Shown piece after piece: positions 17,934 through 26,334 of a stretch of 64,000 nucleotides of DNA; position 1 is the first letter of the stretch, and every line of letters begins with the position of its first letter. The stretch comes from an uncultured Bacteroidales bacterium. Lineage in GTDB: Bacteria > Bacteroidota > Bacteroidia > Bacteroidales > Paludibacteraceae. The notes below the pieces were generated by a model. It was given only the letters and a program-made list of their open reading frames with translations. It was not told the DNA's origin and made no database searches. A program made the translations under genes and the position numbers. The stretch is from contig UQNE01000014.1 of NCBI GenBank assembly GCA_900542355.1, positions 14,896 to 78,895 on the forward strand, in the 5' to 3' direction.

Positions 17934-17971
17934 CCACCGCCGCCGACAGTAGATGCTGCCTGCGGCGGTGG
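17934..17971. terminator. Hairpin between convergent phosphate transporter and dtd genes
   Basis: Perfect 10-bp arms CCACCGCCGC / GCGGCGGTGG with an 18-nt loop. The following T-rich stretch is short (TTGTTAT), so termination is probable rather than certain. Confidence 0.6.
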
Positions 17972-18030
17972 TTGTTATATGATATGGGGATAGTCTTGTC
18001 CTTCTACCGTAATTGGCTTGGTGATAGAGG

Positions 18031-18480
18031 CTACCGATTGGCGGAGTCGATGAGGATAGTAACGGGGCCTGAGTTGATGAAATCGACCTGCATATCTGCG
18101 CCGAAATGGCCTGTGGCGACCTGCAAACCGTACACCTCGCGCAAGGATTGGTTGAAATAGTCGTAGAGAGGTTGCGCTTGCTCGGGGCGTGCGGCTTGAA
18201 TAAACGACGGACGGTTTCCGTGGCGCACATCCCCGTAGAGCGTGAACTGGGAGATAGAGAGTATAGAGCCGCCTATGTCTTTGATACTGAGGTTCATCTT
18301 GCCCGCTTCGTCCTCAAAGACACGCAGTTGCGCCACTTTCTTGGCAATATAATCGGCGTCCTCGCGGCTGTCGGTATGCGTGATACCCACAAGGAGCATA
18401 AAACCTTGGTCGATACTGCCTACCACCTCGGAGTTTATCCGCACGCAGGCACGGGTGGTGCGTTGTACAATCACTCGCAT
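18031..18480 (-). CDS. dtd: D-aminoacyl-tRNA deacylase
   Basis: Hydrolyses D-aminoacyl-tRNA, protecting translation from D-amino acids. 149 residues, the usual length. It begins [15 protein letters not shown] and carries the two active-site signatures of the Dtd fold, [17 protein letters not shown] in the middle and the C-terminal [10 protein letters not shown] (Gly-cisPro type motif). It has its own promoter (18517-18547) and is convergent with the phosphate transporter gene. Confidence 0.96.
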   Translation of the reverse strand: MRVIVQRTTRACVRINSEVVGSIDQGFMLLVGITHTDSREDADYIAKKVAQLRVFEDEAGKMNLSIKDIGGSILSISQFTLYGDVRHGNRPSFIQAARPEQAQPLYDYFNQSLREVYGLQVATGHFGADMQVDFINSGPVTILIDSANR

Positions 18481-18516
18481 ATAGATTGGTTGTTTTTAGA
18501 AAACTGAAATATGCTG

Positions 18517-18547
18517 CAAAGTTACGCTTTTTCGGGTAGATATGCAA
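18517..18547 (-). promoter_or_regulatory. Promoter of dtd
   Basis: Minus strand: TTG (18545-18547), 20-nt spacer, TAACTTTG (18517-18524). Confidence 0.73.
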
Positions 18548-18735
18548 ATCATGGTTCTCCGCTAATGTTTTTGGTTCTCCATTAATTGCCATATAAAAAG
18601 TCGTTGCGTGGAGGACAAAGAACATATAATTACCATATAATTAGACATATAATTACTACGCCAATGTTTTGGTTCTCCACTTGATGCAATCTTGATGCAT
18701 ATCTTTGCGTAGAAAGGGCGGCGAACAAAAATAGT
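18548..18735. repeat. Intergenic repeat block between dtd and the rRNA methyltransferase gene
   Basis: Contains three GGTTCTCC-AnTTAAT-type units (about 18554, 18573, 18672) and a CATATAATTACCATATAATT string followed by AGACATATAATTAC. These are the main modules of the dispersed repeat family also seen at 27.4, 33.5, 35.6, 41.6 and 60.0 kb. Confidence 0.6.
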
Positions 18736-18766
18736 TTGCATATTCCAATAAAAAACACTAACTTTG
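18736..18766 (+). promoter_or_regulatory. Promoter of the rRNA methyltransferase gene
   Basis: TTG (18736-18738), 20-nt spacer, TAACTTTG (18759-18766), 30 bp before the ATG. Confidence 0.73.
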
Positions 18767-18796
18767 CAGTCGTTTTATAAATAGGGAGAGTAGGGT

Positions 18797-20137
18797 ATGT
18801 TGCCAATAGATTTTATCGATAGTATGCGTCAGCAGTTGGGCTCGGAAGCCGATGACCTGTTTCGTGCCTTGGAGACGGAGCCGCCAACGAGCATTCGTCT
18901 GAATACGAAGATGGATGTGCTGACCTTTGATGCCGACACCCAAGAGGTGCCGTGGCATTTGGACGGCTACTACCTCTCTTCCCGCCCACAGTTCACGCTC
19001 GACCCTCTTTTTCATGCCGGTTGCTACTATGTACAGGAAGCCGCATCGATGTTCGTGCAGCAAGCCCTGGAGCAGTATGTGGCTAAGGACAGTATCGTGC
19101 TTGACCTCTGTGCCGCACCCGGCGGCAAATCGACTCTTATCAGCGAGTATCTCGGCGATGAGGGGCTGTTACTGAGCAATGAGGTAGTGCGTCAGCGTGT
19201 ATTTATCCTATCGGAGAACATACAGAAATGGGGCAACGGCAACACGGTAGTTACGCACAACACGCCTGCCGAATACGGCGAGCAGTGTGCCAATCTATTC
19301 GATTGTATTTTGGTGGACGCGCCTTGCTCGGGTGAGGGTATGTTTCGTAAAGACCTCACTGCCCGCGATGAGTGGAGCCTGCAGAATGTAAAGATGTGTG
19401 CCGAGCGGCAACGCACTATCCTTGCCGATGTGTGGGACGCGCTCAAACCTGGCGGCATACTTATCTATTCGACTTGTACTTTTAATACGGTGGAGAACGA
19501 GCAGAATGTAGGATGGGTGGCAGAAATGCTCGGGGCGGAGGTGCTACCGCTGCAATACGACCCTGCATGGGGTATCGCTCAAGGGACGGCGGGCTATCAT
19601 TTCTACCCTCATAGAACTAAGAGCGAGGGGCTGTATATCTGCGTATTGCGCAAAGATGAGGCGGATTTTGCGCCCTTCAAAGCCAAGGCATTGAAGAAAG
19701 GCTCCGCACCTGCCAACTACGAGAAACAGATGCGTATGTGGCTCAACCACCCCGACCGCTGGGCAATACGCCAAAACGACCGATTCGCTACGGCTTATCC
19801 CGCTAAGTATAAAGAGTTGATTGATTTCTTCTCTGCCCGTTTTACTTGTATCTCCACCGGTTTCGGTTTGGGCGAGGAGCGCGGTAAAGGTATTGTGCCG
19901 CAGCATAGCCTAAGTATGACGAAAGACTTCCGCAAGGAAGCCTTTCCACAACTGGCACTCACTAAGGAGCAAGCCTTGAGTTATCTGCGCACGGAGGCAC
20001 TTAACCTCGATTTGAGCGGTCTGCCGACCGGCGTGGTGCTTTTGACTTACGAGGGTGTTGCCCTCGGTTTTGCGAAGAATGTCGGTGCCCGCCTAAACAA
20101 CCTTTACCCGAATGAGTGGCGTATAAGGCGTCTGTAG
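18797..20137 (+). CDS. RsmF/YebU-like rRNA (cytosine-5)-methyltransferase
   Basis: 446 residues. The N-terminal RsmB/NOP2-type SAM methyltransferase domain has the SAM-binding motif VLDLCAAPGGKSTL (about residues 95-108), DAPCSGEGMFRKD (motif IV, catalytic Cys) and YSTCTFNTVENEQNV (motif VI, second Cys). The C-terminal part (about 300-446) resembles the RsmF RNA-binding extension and ends with the family-typical LGFAKNVGARLNNLYPNEW. Probably methylates 16S rRNA. Its last 137 bp overlap the end of the convergent helicase gene on the other strand. Confidence 0.92.
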   Translation: MLPIDFIDSMRQQLGSEADDLFRALETEPPTSIRLNTKMDVLTFDADTQEVPWHLDGYYLSSRPQFTLDPLFHAGCYYVQEAASMFVQQALEQYVAKDSIVLDLCAAPGGKSTLISEYLGDEGLLLSNEVVRQRVFILSENIQKWGNGNTVVTHNTPAEYGEQCANLFDCILVDAPCSGEGMFRKDLTARDEWSLQNVKMCAERQRTILADVWDALKPGGILIYSTCTFNTVENEQNVGWVAEMLGAEVLPLQYDPAWGIAQGTAGYHFYPHRTKSEGLYICVLRKDEADFAPFKAKALKKGSAPANYEKQMRMWLNHPDRWAIRQNDRFATAYPAKYKELIDFFSARFTCISTGFGLGEERGKGIVPQHSLSMTKDFRKEAFPQLALTKEQALSYLRTEALNLDLSGLPTGVVLLTYEGVALGFAKNVGARLNNLYPNEWRIRRL

Positions 20138-21275
20138 GGGCTTCGCCTAACGATTCGGGCAGAGCCAACCGCTCGATGGGTTTCTTTAAGAATCGTTCTA
20201 TCTTCTGAAAATAGCGTGCATCTTCGGGGCTGACTAAGGTTACGGCCTCGCCTTTGTTCTCAGCGCGTGCCGTGCGCCCGATACGATGGACATAGTCCTC
20301 TGCATCGCGGGGCACATCATAGTTGATGACTAACGGGATGTCGTCCACATCGATACCGCGCGAGATGATGTCGGTAGCCACCAAGACATCTACTTTGCCG
20401 TTGCGGAAGTCGAGCATGACCTCGTCGCGCTCTTTCTGCTCGAGGTCGGAGTACATCGCCCGCGCATCGATATGCTTGGCGCGCAAAGCCCGCGTGAGGT
20501 CGCGCACTTTCTGCTTCTTGCTGACAAACAGGATTACTTTCTTTAGGTTGCGACCCTCCAATAGGTGCTGCACCATAGCGGTCTTCTGCGCCTCGTAGAG
20601 CATGACTGCCATCTGGTGTATCGTTTCGGGCGGGCGTGAGACGGCTATCTTGACCTCTACGGGGTCGTGCATGATAGCGCGTGCCAACTGCCGAATCTTA
20701 TCGGGCATGGTGGCGGAGAACATAATCGTCTGCCGCTCTTTGGGCAGGCGATTGACGATAGCCATGATGTCGTCGTAGAAACCCATGTCGAGCATTCGGT
20801 CGGCCTCGTCGAGGATAAAATACTTCACGCCGGAGAAGTCCACATCGTAGATATTTAGTTGGCTGAGCAGTCGCCCCGGGGTGGCGATGACGATGTCTGC
20901 GCCTTTTTGCAGACCCGTTACTTGCGTACCCCATGCGCCACCGTCGTTGCCACCATAGATAGCCACCGACGAGAACGGCACATAGAACCCGAAGCCCTCC
21001 ATCTGCTGGTCGATCTGCTGCGCCAACTCGCGTGTGGGCGCCATGATGATAGCGTTCAGTTTGTCGGGGTCGTGGTGGTCGTAGGCGAGGTTGGTGAGAA
21101 GCGGAAGGATATATGCCGCCGTCTTGCCCGTACCGGTCTGCGCACACGAGATGACATCTCGGCCGTCTAAGATAACGGGGATCGTCTTTTCTTGCACGGG
21201 TGTACAAGTATCAAAGTGCATATCCCACAGTGCGTCTAACACATCGTCGGATAGTGCTAATTCGTCAAAATACAT
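20001..21275 (-). CDS. DEAD-box ATP-dependent RNA helicase (RhlE-like)
   Basis: 424 residues. Motifs in order: Q-motif CTPVQEKTIP, Walker A AQTGTGKTAA, PTRELAQQ (Ia), TPGRL (Ib), DEAD (II), SAT (III), then the second RecA domain with SRGIDVDD and HRIGRTAR (VI). The C-terminal tail (about 55 residues) is basic and arginine-rich, as in RhlE proteins. ATG 21275 (MYFDELALSDDVLDALW) is preferred over a start 63 bp upstream because the conserved Q-motif helix begins right after it. It follows the epimerase gene by 50 bp. Its 3' end overlaps the methyltransferase gene by 137 bp, an unusually long convergent overlap. Confidence 0.93.
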   Translation of the reverse strand: MYFDELALSDDVLDALWDMHFDTCTPVQEKTIPVILDGRDVISCAQTGTGKTAAYILPLLTNLAYDHHDPDKLNAIIMAPTRELAQQIDQQMEGFGFYVPFSSVAIYGGNDGGAWGTQVTGLQKGADIVIATPGRLLSQLNIYDVDFSGVKYFILDEADRMLDMGFYDDIMAIVNRLPKERQTIMFSATMPDKIRQLARAIMHDPVEVKIAVSRPPETIHQMAVMLYEAQKTAMVQHLLEGRNLKKVILFVSKKQKVRDLTRALRAKHIDARAMYSDLEQKERDEVMLDFRNGKVDVLVATDIISRGIDVDDIPLVINYDVPRDAEDYVHRIGRTARAENKGEAVTLVSPEDARYFQKIERFLKKPIERLALPESLGEAPTDALYATHSGKGCLGGHRHSSQNRGQHPRKSKAPRRSADRSNRG

Positions 21276-21325
21276 AGTTTTGTAGGTAGTAACATCAGCA
21301 ACGGATTGCCTATATATTAAAGTTG

Positions 21326-22849
21326 TTATTTTTCCCAACCATCGAATATCTCTGGGCCATATACATTGTTCTCATCGGCATCGTGCAGAGGCGTCCATAT
21401 CTGCGCAAAGAACGGGTTTTGGCGTGCCACCTTGTCCCAATGCCACGGGCGCGGGTTGGGTTCATCTCTGTACGGCCACGGCATACACTCCGGGCACCAG
21501 TGTCCGCCCAGGAGTATGACGCGCGGTGAGGCGGTGAAGCGGTGTCCTTCGGCGCATTCCCACTCTAAGGGGGTGTCCCAATCGCCTTGCACCATCTCGG
21601 TGGATAGACATTTGCCTCCGCGGAAGGCTGCGGCTTTCTGCATATCCTCGATAGTGAAGAGCGAACGGGGTTTCTGCTCGTCGTAGCCGTGGTCGAGCGT
21701 GATAGCCTCTTCGCTGTTGTGGCTGAGGTCGATATGCTTCCAATCGGGAATGGCATTGTATGCCTCTATACTGCCGTAGTAGGCGTGGATGCGCGGCTCG
21801 ATATGGTTCTTAATCCACCACTGTGTGCCATGCTCTTTGGAGTACGCCATAGCCCGCATCGCCAACTTAACGATGTGCGGCACGAGTTTGGCTATTTTGG
21901 TCTTGGAGGCGAACTTGATGGCACCGGGGATACTGTCTGCTTTGGCCATTTGAGCAAAATACTCGTGTATAGGAATGTTGGCGCGGAAGTGCAGGTAGTT
22001 CTCTAGGCGGTCGCCGTCTGCATACCACATTCCGTGGAAGTTGCGGGTGGTGAACCACTTGGTATCGAATATCTGCTCGGGGCGCGGGCAGCCTGTAGCC
22101 TCTAAGATCAGTCGCTCAAACTCGTAATTATTGATGCGGTATTCCTTGCCGGAACCGATGTTGTAGTAGTTGTTCCAAAAGTCGTCGGGTACTTCCTCGC
22201 GGCATACACGCTCAAGCAGTCGCCCGCTGTCCTCTACGGTAGCCCACTCCAGCACGCCGCGGATAGGCACATGGAACATTATCGGGTCGTAGTTTTTGAA
22301 TATAGCGGGGTAGAGAATGCCCGATTGGCGCAGGCTGACCCAACGGCGTATGGGCGAGTTGGTGATGATCCATTCTCCGGCGGCTTTGGTCAGTCCGTAG
22401 TGGTCGTATGCCGATACGCATATCGGGTCGCCCGTGCGCCCCCAGTGCAGGGGCTCGCGGCGGTCGCCCATCTGCGCTACACTGCCTATATAGACCACGC
22501 GAGGTTGCTTGTCGCCTTGTGCTAAGACGGCATCGCGGATATAAGTGGCAGCCGTGATATTGGTCTTGCGGGTGGCGGTGGGGCGATAGTCGGCCTGCGG
22601 AGATACCATACCGCCTACATGCAGCACGATGTCGCTGCCACTGACGCCACGCAGAATGTCGTCGTAGTTGGTTAGGTCGCCCCAAACGATCTCTACCTTA
22701 TCTGCTAGTGGCGCGAGCAAGGCTTTGTTTTTTTGGCTCGGCCGCGCTAAGATACGCAAGGTATATCGATCGGGATAGCGGAGTATCTCTTGCATACCCG
22801 CATAGCCCATGGTGCCTGTAGCACCCGTTAAAAAAACAGTCTGTTTCAT
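21326..22849 (-). CDS. NAD(P)-dependent epimerase/dehydratase with C-terminal treble-clef zinc finger
   Basis: 507 residues. The N-terminal extended-SDR domain (about 1-300) begins MKQTVFLTGATGTMGYAG, with the GxxGxxG dinucleotide motif. It has YIGSVAQMG (catalytic Ser region) and YGLTKAAGEW (catalytic YxxxK). The C-terminal third carries a zinc-finger-like segment: WECAEGHRF, then GGHWCPEC, i.e. C-X3-H...C-X2-C with W-x-C and G-H spacing like treble-clef/DUF4379 fingers. The substrate is unknown. The start at ATG 22849 is chosen; a GTG at 22876 would leave only about 20 nt of leader from the promoter at 22903-22933. Probably cotranscribed with the helicase. Confidence 0.85.
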   Translation of the reverse strand: MKQTVFLTGATGTMGYAGMQEILRYPDRYTLRILARPSQKNKALLAPLADKVEIVWGDLTNYDDILRGVSGSDIVLHVGGMVSPQADYRPTATRKTNITAATYIRDAVLAQGDKQPRVVYIGSVAQMGDRREPLHWGRTGDPICVSAYDHYGLTKAAGEWIITNSPIRRWVSLRQSGILYPAIFKNYDPIMFHVPIRGVLEWATVEDSGRLLERVCREEVPDDFWNNYYNIGSGKEYRINNYEFERLILEATGCPRPEQIFDTKWFTTRNFHGMWYADGDRLENYLHFRANIPIHEYFAQMAKADSIPGAIKFASKTKIAKLVPHIVKLAMRAMAYSKEHGTQWWIKNHIEPRIHAYYGSIEAYNAIPDWKHIDLSHNSEEAITLDHGYDEQKPRSLFTIEDMQKAAAFRGGKCLSTEMVQGDWDTPLEWECAEGHRFTASPRVILLGGHWCPECMPWPYRDEPNPRPWHWDKVARQNPFFAQIWTPLHDADENNVYGPEIFDGWEK

Positions 22850-23320
22850 GTATGTTAGTTTTTGTTGGGTTGCCACAATGCGTGGCAGAAACGATTAGCG
22901 CACAAAGTTACTGCTTTTTTGCCAGATACGCAATAGCGGTTGCCACAAAGCACCTATCTGCGCCGCTTGCAGACATAATTTTGCGCTATCTTTTCAACCT
23001 TAGTTATTCCTTGTTGGGTATGTCTATTTTTCTCAATTCTGTACTATACTTTTTTGCGAAAAAGTATCAAATCTTAAGATTCTGTTTTTGTGGGGCTTAT
23101 TAGGTGTATGTATGTGATATATAGGAACAATCGCCCTACCACTACCCTAGCACTAATTGCTTTTGTAACGCTTCTATAAGTGTCGTTTATTAAGATTTGC
23201 TCTGCTGTAGTGGGGTGCAGTGGTCGTACTAAAATGATGCATTTTTTGCTTAAGGTTGTACTGCTGTATGTGTTTTGCAAGTGTTGTAAAGGAGTCTTTT
23301 TAGCGTTAATTACATTTTTC
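22850..23320. other. Gap between epimerase promoter and RNA copy 1
   Basis: Contains the epimerase promoter (22903-22933, minus strand), then about 390 bp with no recognisable gene or repeat before the plus-strand promoter of the structured RNA. Confidence 0.5.
22903..22933 (-). promoter_or_regulatory. Promoter of the epimerase gene
   Basis: Minus strand: TTG (22931-22933), 20-nt spacer ending AAAAAAGCAG, TAACTTTG (22903-22910). Confidence 0.74.
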
Positions 23321-23351
23321 TTGCAAGAGTAAAAAATAAGTTGTATCTCTG
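23321..23351 (+). promoter_or_regulatory. Promoter of RNA copy 1
   Basis: TTG (23321-23323), 20-nt spacer, TATCTCTG (23344-23351), one mismatch to TAnnTTTG. Confidence 0.55.
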
Positions 23352-23357
23352 CAGCGC

Positions 23358-23752
23358 GAAACCCACAATGTTGTGTCTGCGTTTTGTAGGGGAAACAACG
23401 GTTGTATGTTGTCCTTATGCGAGCAGATATTTGCGGAGCGGGTTTGGCAGACATATTATTTGGCGTTATTTGGCGCTGTGTTCTGATGTGTTGAAATCTC
23501 GCAAGTTTCTAATCGTCAACAGAATACTGCAACGATTGACGCCCGCGGAGTGTAAGTATTCTGCTCGTTTTGTCGTACTCTGTGCGTGTGCGGTGTGTAT
23601 CCGAAAGGGTATATGCTCGGTGCGTAGGAGATGACAAGATGTGCGTTTCTTATGTTGGCGTGGGTTTCGCGTTGCTGATTCTTTTGGCGATAGGCAATGC
23701 GAGAGCCTCAATACATGGAGTCGGCAACAAAATCGAACTCCACGCCTTTTTT
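23358..23752 (+). ncRNA. Structured RNA family, copy 1 (possible leader RNA)
   Basis: One of three related non-coding transcripts in the window. Shared landmarks in 5'-3' order: AGACATATT at 23449-23457; a GGCGTTATTTGGCGCTG segment just after it; GTTGAAATCTCGCAAGTTTC; GCAACGATTGACGCC; GGCGTGGGTTTCGCGTTGC from 23657; GGCAATGCGA at 23693-23702. A terminator stem TGGAGT / ACTCCA then encloses a loop starting CGGCAA, followed by six Ts ending at 23752. The 5' end is estimated from the promoter. No long conserved reading frame runs through the three copies. The next gene starts 74 bp downstream on the same strand. Identity unknown; comparison with the Bacteroidales-1 RNA motif would be the first test. 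Confidence 0.72.
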
Positions 23753-23825
23753 ATGCCTATGTAATAAAATTCTTATACAACAAACTTTTGGTAGCGGAGT
23801 TCATGCCAAGCAAAATTATTTTTAT

Positions 23826-24077
23826 ATGAAAGAAAAAGTAGTAAAAAGACTGTCTGACCTTGGAGAAAAGGAACAAATCTTTCTCAGAAGAACAGTTTCC
23901 GAAGAGTTTGAGAAAAAGGGCAAGTTAGAGAATGTAGAAAAAATCTGCAAGATTCCACACAATGAGGATTTTCATACCTTGTTTGGAAACTATGTAGTTG
24001 TGTACAATGATGGTTATGTTGAGGACTTCACTGTTCCTAACTTTGACGCCTTATTGTCTGTCTTACAAAGTCGTTGA
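23826..24077 (+). CDS. Hypothetical small protein (83 aa)
   Basis: No family recognised. The sequence MKEKVVKRLSDLGEKEQI is charged and helical at the N-terminus, with KICKIPHNEDFHTLFGNYVVVYND-type mixed segments and an acidic C-terminal half. No signal peptide or membrane helix; probably cytoplasmic. The ATG at 23826 is preferred because the frame upstream overlaps the RNA terminator. It lies 74 bp after RNA copy 1 and 90 bp before the BspA-like gene, on the same strand. Base composition is richer in A+T than the housekeeping genes nearby. Confidence 0.6.
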   Translation: MKEKVVKRLSDLGEKEQIFLRRTVSEEFEKKGKLENVEKICKIPHNEDFHTLFGNYVVVYNDGYVEDFTVPNFDALLSVLQSR

Positions 24078-24167
24078 ATGTGTAAAGTGATTTTTTAAGA
24101 GATTGCAAGGTAGCCTCTGGTATTTTTCTCGAAGTTACCTTGCTTTCTTGCAAATGCTCAAAAACTT

Positions 24168-25508
24168 ATGAAAAATAGAATTTTAGCAATATGTATGGCT
24201 TTCTTTGCCATCACAACTCTCTATGCAGATAGTTACAGTAATTTTTATGTAAATGATATAGGGTACAGATTTTTAAATTATTATATCACGAAAGGAGATA
24301 GCCTATTGCAAGCAGTCGCAGTATCACAATATTTTGGTTATTCTACAAGTGTAAATATTCCAGATACAGTCATTTTTGACGGAATAACTTATCCTGTAAA
24401 GGAGATTTGGGGTGATGCTTTTACTGATTGCAGTAATTTGACCTCTATCACTATCCCTAATAGTGTATGGCGTATAGTTTCGGCTTTTAAGGGTTGCAGT
24501 GGGCTGACTTCAATCACTATTCCGAGTAGTGTAACGAGTATAGGTAGTGCGGTGTTTGGCGGTTGCAGCAGGCTTGATACTGTGATATGGAATGCGAAAA
24601 ATTGTACGGTAGAAAGAAAAAGTGGTCAATATTCGCCTTTCTATGTCGAGAATGGGGAAAGTAGTATCAGTTCGTTTATTTTTGGAAATGAGGTGGAGAA
24701 TGTACCTGATTATCTGTGCTATGGATTGAATAAACTGACCTCGGTTACTATCCCTAATAGTGTGCAGACTATAGGCTATCGTGCTTTTGAGAATTGTAAG
24801 TACTTGGAAGAAGTGTCGTTCGGTACGGACATTGAGGAGATTGGCGAAAACGCATTTGCCGGCGATGAGCGTATTTATTCAGTTACTTGCTATGCAGATG
24901 TTACACCTACTATTTATAAATCCACTTTCTCCGGAGTGAGCAGCAATGCGGAATTGCATGTATTGGCAAACTTTGTGAAGAAATATAAAGTGAATGAGTA
25001 TTGGAGTAAGTTTACCATTGTGCCTATTAGTGTGGACAACACCACTAACGGCACACTCACCGTGCGCCCATCTGACACCGATGCAACCTTCACTTGGCCT
25101 GCCGACAGCAATGCCGATAGTTATACTCTGACTATTCAGAAAGGTAATGTAGTGTTCTGTAGGTTGATTTTCAACGGCGAGGGACAACTTACGAGTATTG
25201 CTTTTGCTCCTGCTCGCGGTGAAGCAAAGCACACTCCTGCCGCATCGCTGAGCGCAGAAGGGTACAAGTTTACGGTTACGGGGTTGGATGAGGCTTCGCA
25301 TTATACCTATCAAATCGTTGTAAAAGACTGGGAGAACCAAGTGCTGAACACCTACAACGGCGAATTTAATACCAATGGTTACACCACTATAGACGGAACA
25401 ACGATGCAAGAAAACGGCACTGGTGTACGGAAAGTACTTAGGGACGGACAAGTGTATATCCTGCGTGGCGGGAAGACCTATACTTTGACCGGCACTGAGG
25501 TGTTTTGA
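24168..25508 (+). CDS. BspA-like leucine-rich-repeat surface protein
   Basis: 446 residues. Signal peptide MKNRILAICMAFFAITTLYA. Residues about 60-260 contain LRR_5 (BspA/TpLRR) repeats of about 23 residues with the theme [21 protein letters not shown]; several are degenerate. Residues about 290-400 look like a fibronectin-III-type beta domain (GTLTVRPSDTDATFTWP...YTLTIQKGN). It ends in a compact tail, RKVLRDGQVYILRGGKTY, shared with the larger BspA-like protein at 37.2 kb and probably a secretion or anchoring signal (inference). Such proteins usually mediate adhesion. It follows RNA copy 1 and a small ORF on the same strand. Confidence 0.88.
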   Translation: MKNRILAICMAFFAITTLYADSYSNFYVNDIGYRFLNYYITKGDSLLQAVAVSQYFGYSTSVNIPDTVIFDGITYPVKEIWGDAFTDCSNLTSITIPNSVWRIVSAFKGCSGLTSITIPSSVTSIGSAVFGGCSRLDTVIWNAKNCTVERKSGQYSPFYVENGESSISSFIFGNEVENVPDYLCYGLNKLTSVTIPNSVQTIGYRAFENCKYLEEVSFGTDIEEIGENAFAGDERIYSVTCYADVTPTIYKSTFSGVSSNAELHVLANFVKKYKVNEYWSKFTIVPISVDNTTNGTLTVRPSDTDATFTWPADSNADSYTLTIQKGNVVFCRLIFNGEGQLTSIAFAPARGEAKHTPAASLSAEGYKFTVTGLDEASHYTYQIVVKDWENQVLNTYNGEFNTNGYTTIDGTTMQENGTGVRKVLRDGQVYILRGGKTYTLTGTEVF

Positions 25509-25705
25509 CAGATAGAGTGGGGGCTGCTGAGGCTGTTGAGTGGTATGGAACAGACTGCTGAGATTGGGCGATGTTTGTCGGGCGGTTTTTGAGGCTTGTC
25601 GAGAGAGAGAGCAGATAGATAAAATGGTGCAATTTTCTGCCAGAGAGTTAGTTTGGTACGCTTTTTGATTGAGGATAGGTAGTTAACCATTAAATACTTT
25701 TTATT

Positions 25706-26227
25706 ATGATTTCCAAGAAGTTAGAAGAGGCTATCAATGCCCAAATCAATGCAGAGATGTGGTCGGCATATCTCTATCTGAGTATGTCTGCTTATTGCCA
25801 CCGTGCCGGTTATGTAGGTATGGCTAATTGGTTTATGGTGCAGTTCAAAGAGGAGCAAGACCATGCAATGATCTTCTATAACTATCTGCAGAGCCGTGGC
25901 GGCGATGTACGCTTGGCAGCGATAGACAAAGTAGAGACCGACTGGGCTAATCCGTTGGCTGTATTTGAGAACACGCTCGCTCATGAGCAGAAAGTAACTT
26001 CGCTGATCAACAACCTAATGGATATTGCCGTATCGGAGAAGGACTATGCTGCACAATCGCGCCTGCAATGGTTCATCGATGAGCAGGTAGAGGAAGAGGA
26101 GAACGCTACCGACATCATCCAAAAACTCAAACTCTTAGACGGTAACTCGTATGGGATGTATGTGCTCGACCAAGAGTTGGCAGCCCGCACTTATGTGCAA
26201 GCCGCTCCGTTGGCCACAGCCGAATAG
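25706..26227 (+). CDS. ftnA: Ferritin
   Basis: Iron-storage protein with ferroxidase centre; cytoplasmic 24-mer in the family. 173 residues, normal length. Four-helix ferritin features: LEEAINAQINAEMWSAYLYLSM (first helix with Glu 17-type ligand), EEQDHAMIFYNYLQSRGG (ligands E, H) and EQVEEEENATDIIQKL. The ATG at 25706 gives the canonical start MISKKLEEAIN. A strong terminator follows at 26258-26296, so the gene is probably monocistronic. Confidence 0.95.
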   Translation: MISKKLEEAINAQINAEMWSAYLYLSMSAYCHRAGYVGMANWFMVQFKEEQDHAMIFYNYLQSRGGDVRLAAIDKVETDWANPLAVFENTLAHEQKVTSLINNLMDIAVSEKDYAAQSRLQWFIDEQVEEEENATDIIQKLKLLDGNSYGMYVLDQELAARTYVQAAPLATAE

Positions 26228-26257
26228 AATAGCGTTTTGCGCACAATAACTAACAAG

Positions 26258-26296
26258 GAGGGTGTCTGTTGTTTTAGCAGATGCCCTCTTTTTTTG
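26258..26296 (+). terminator. Intrinsic terminator after ferritin
   Basis: Stem GAGGGTGTCTG / CAGATGCCCTC (with G-T pairs) and a 9-nt loop, followed by a run of eight Ts. Lies 30 bp after the ferritin stop. Confidence 0.8.
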
Positions 26297-26334
26297 TCGT
26301 TTAGCAGATACTTTTTTTGTGCGTGCGTCGCGGG

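Noticed and set aside
23358..23752. RNA copies considered as 6S RNA, tmRNA or RNase P RNA
   Set aside because: No tmRNA tag/tRNA-like ends, no RNase P conserved cores, and three paralogues with accessory neighbours do not fit single-copy housekeeping RNAs.
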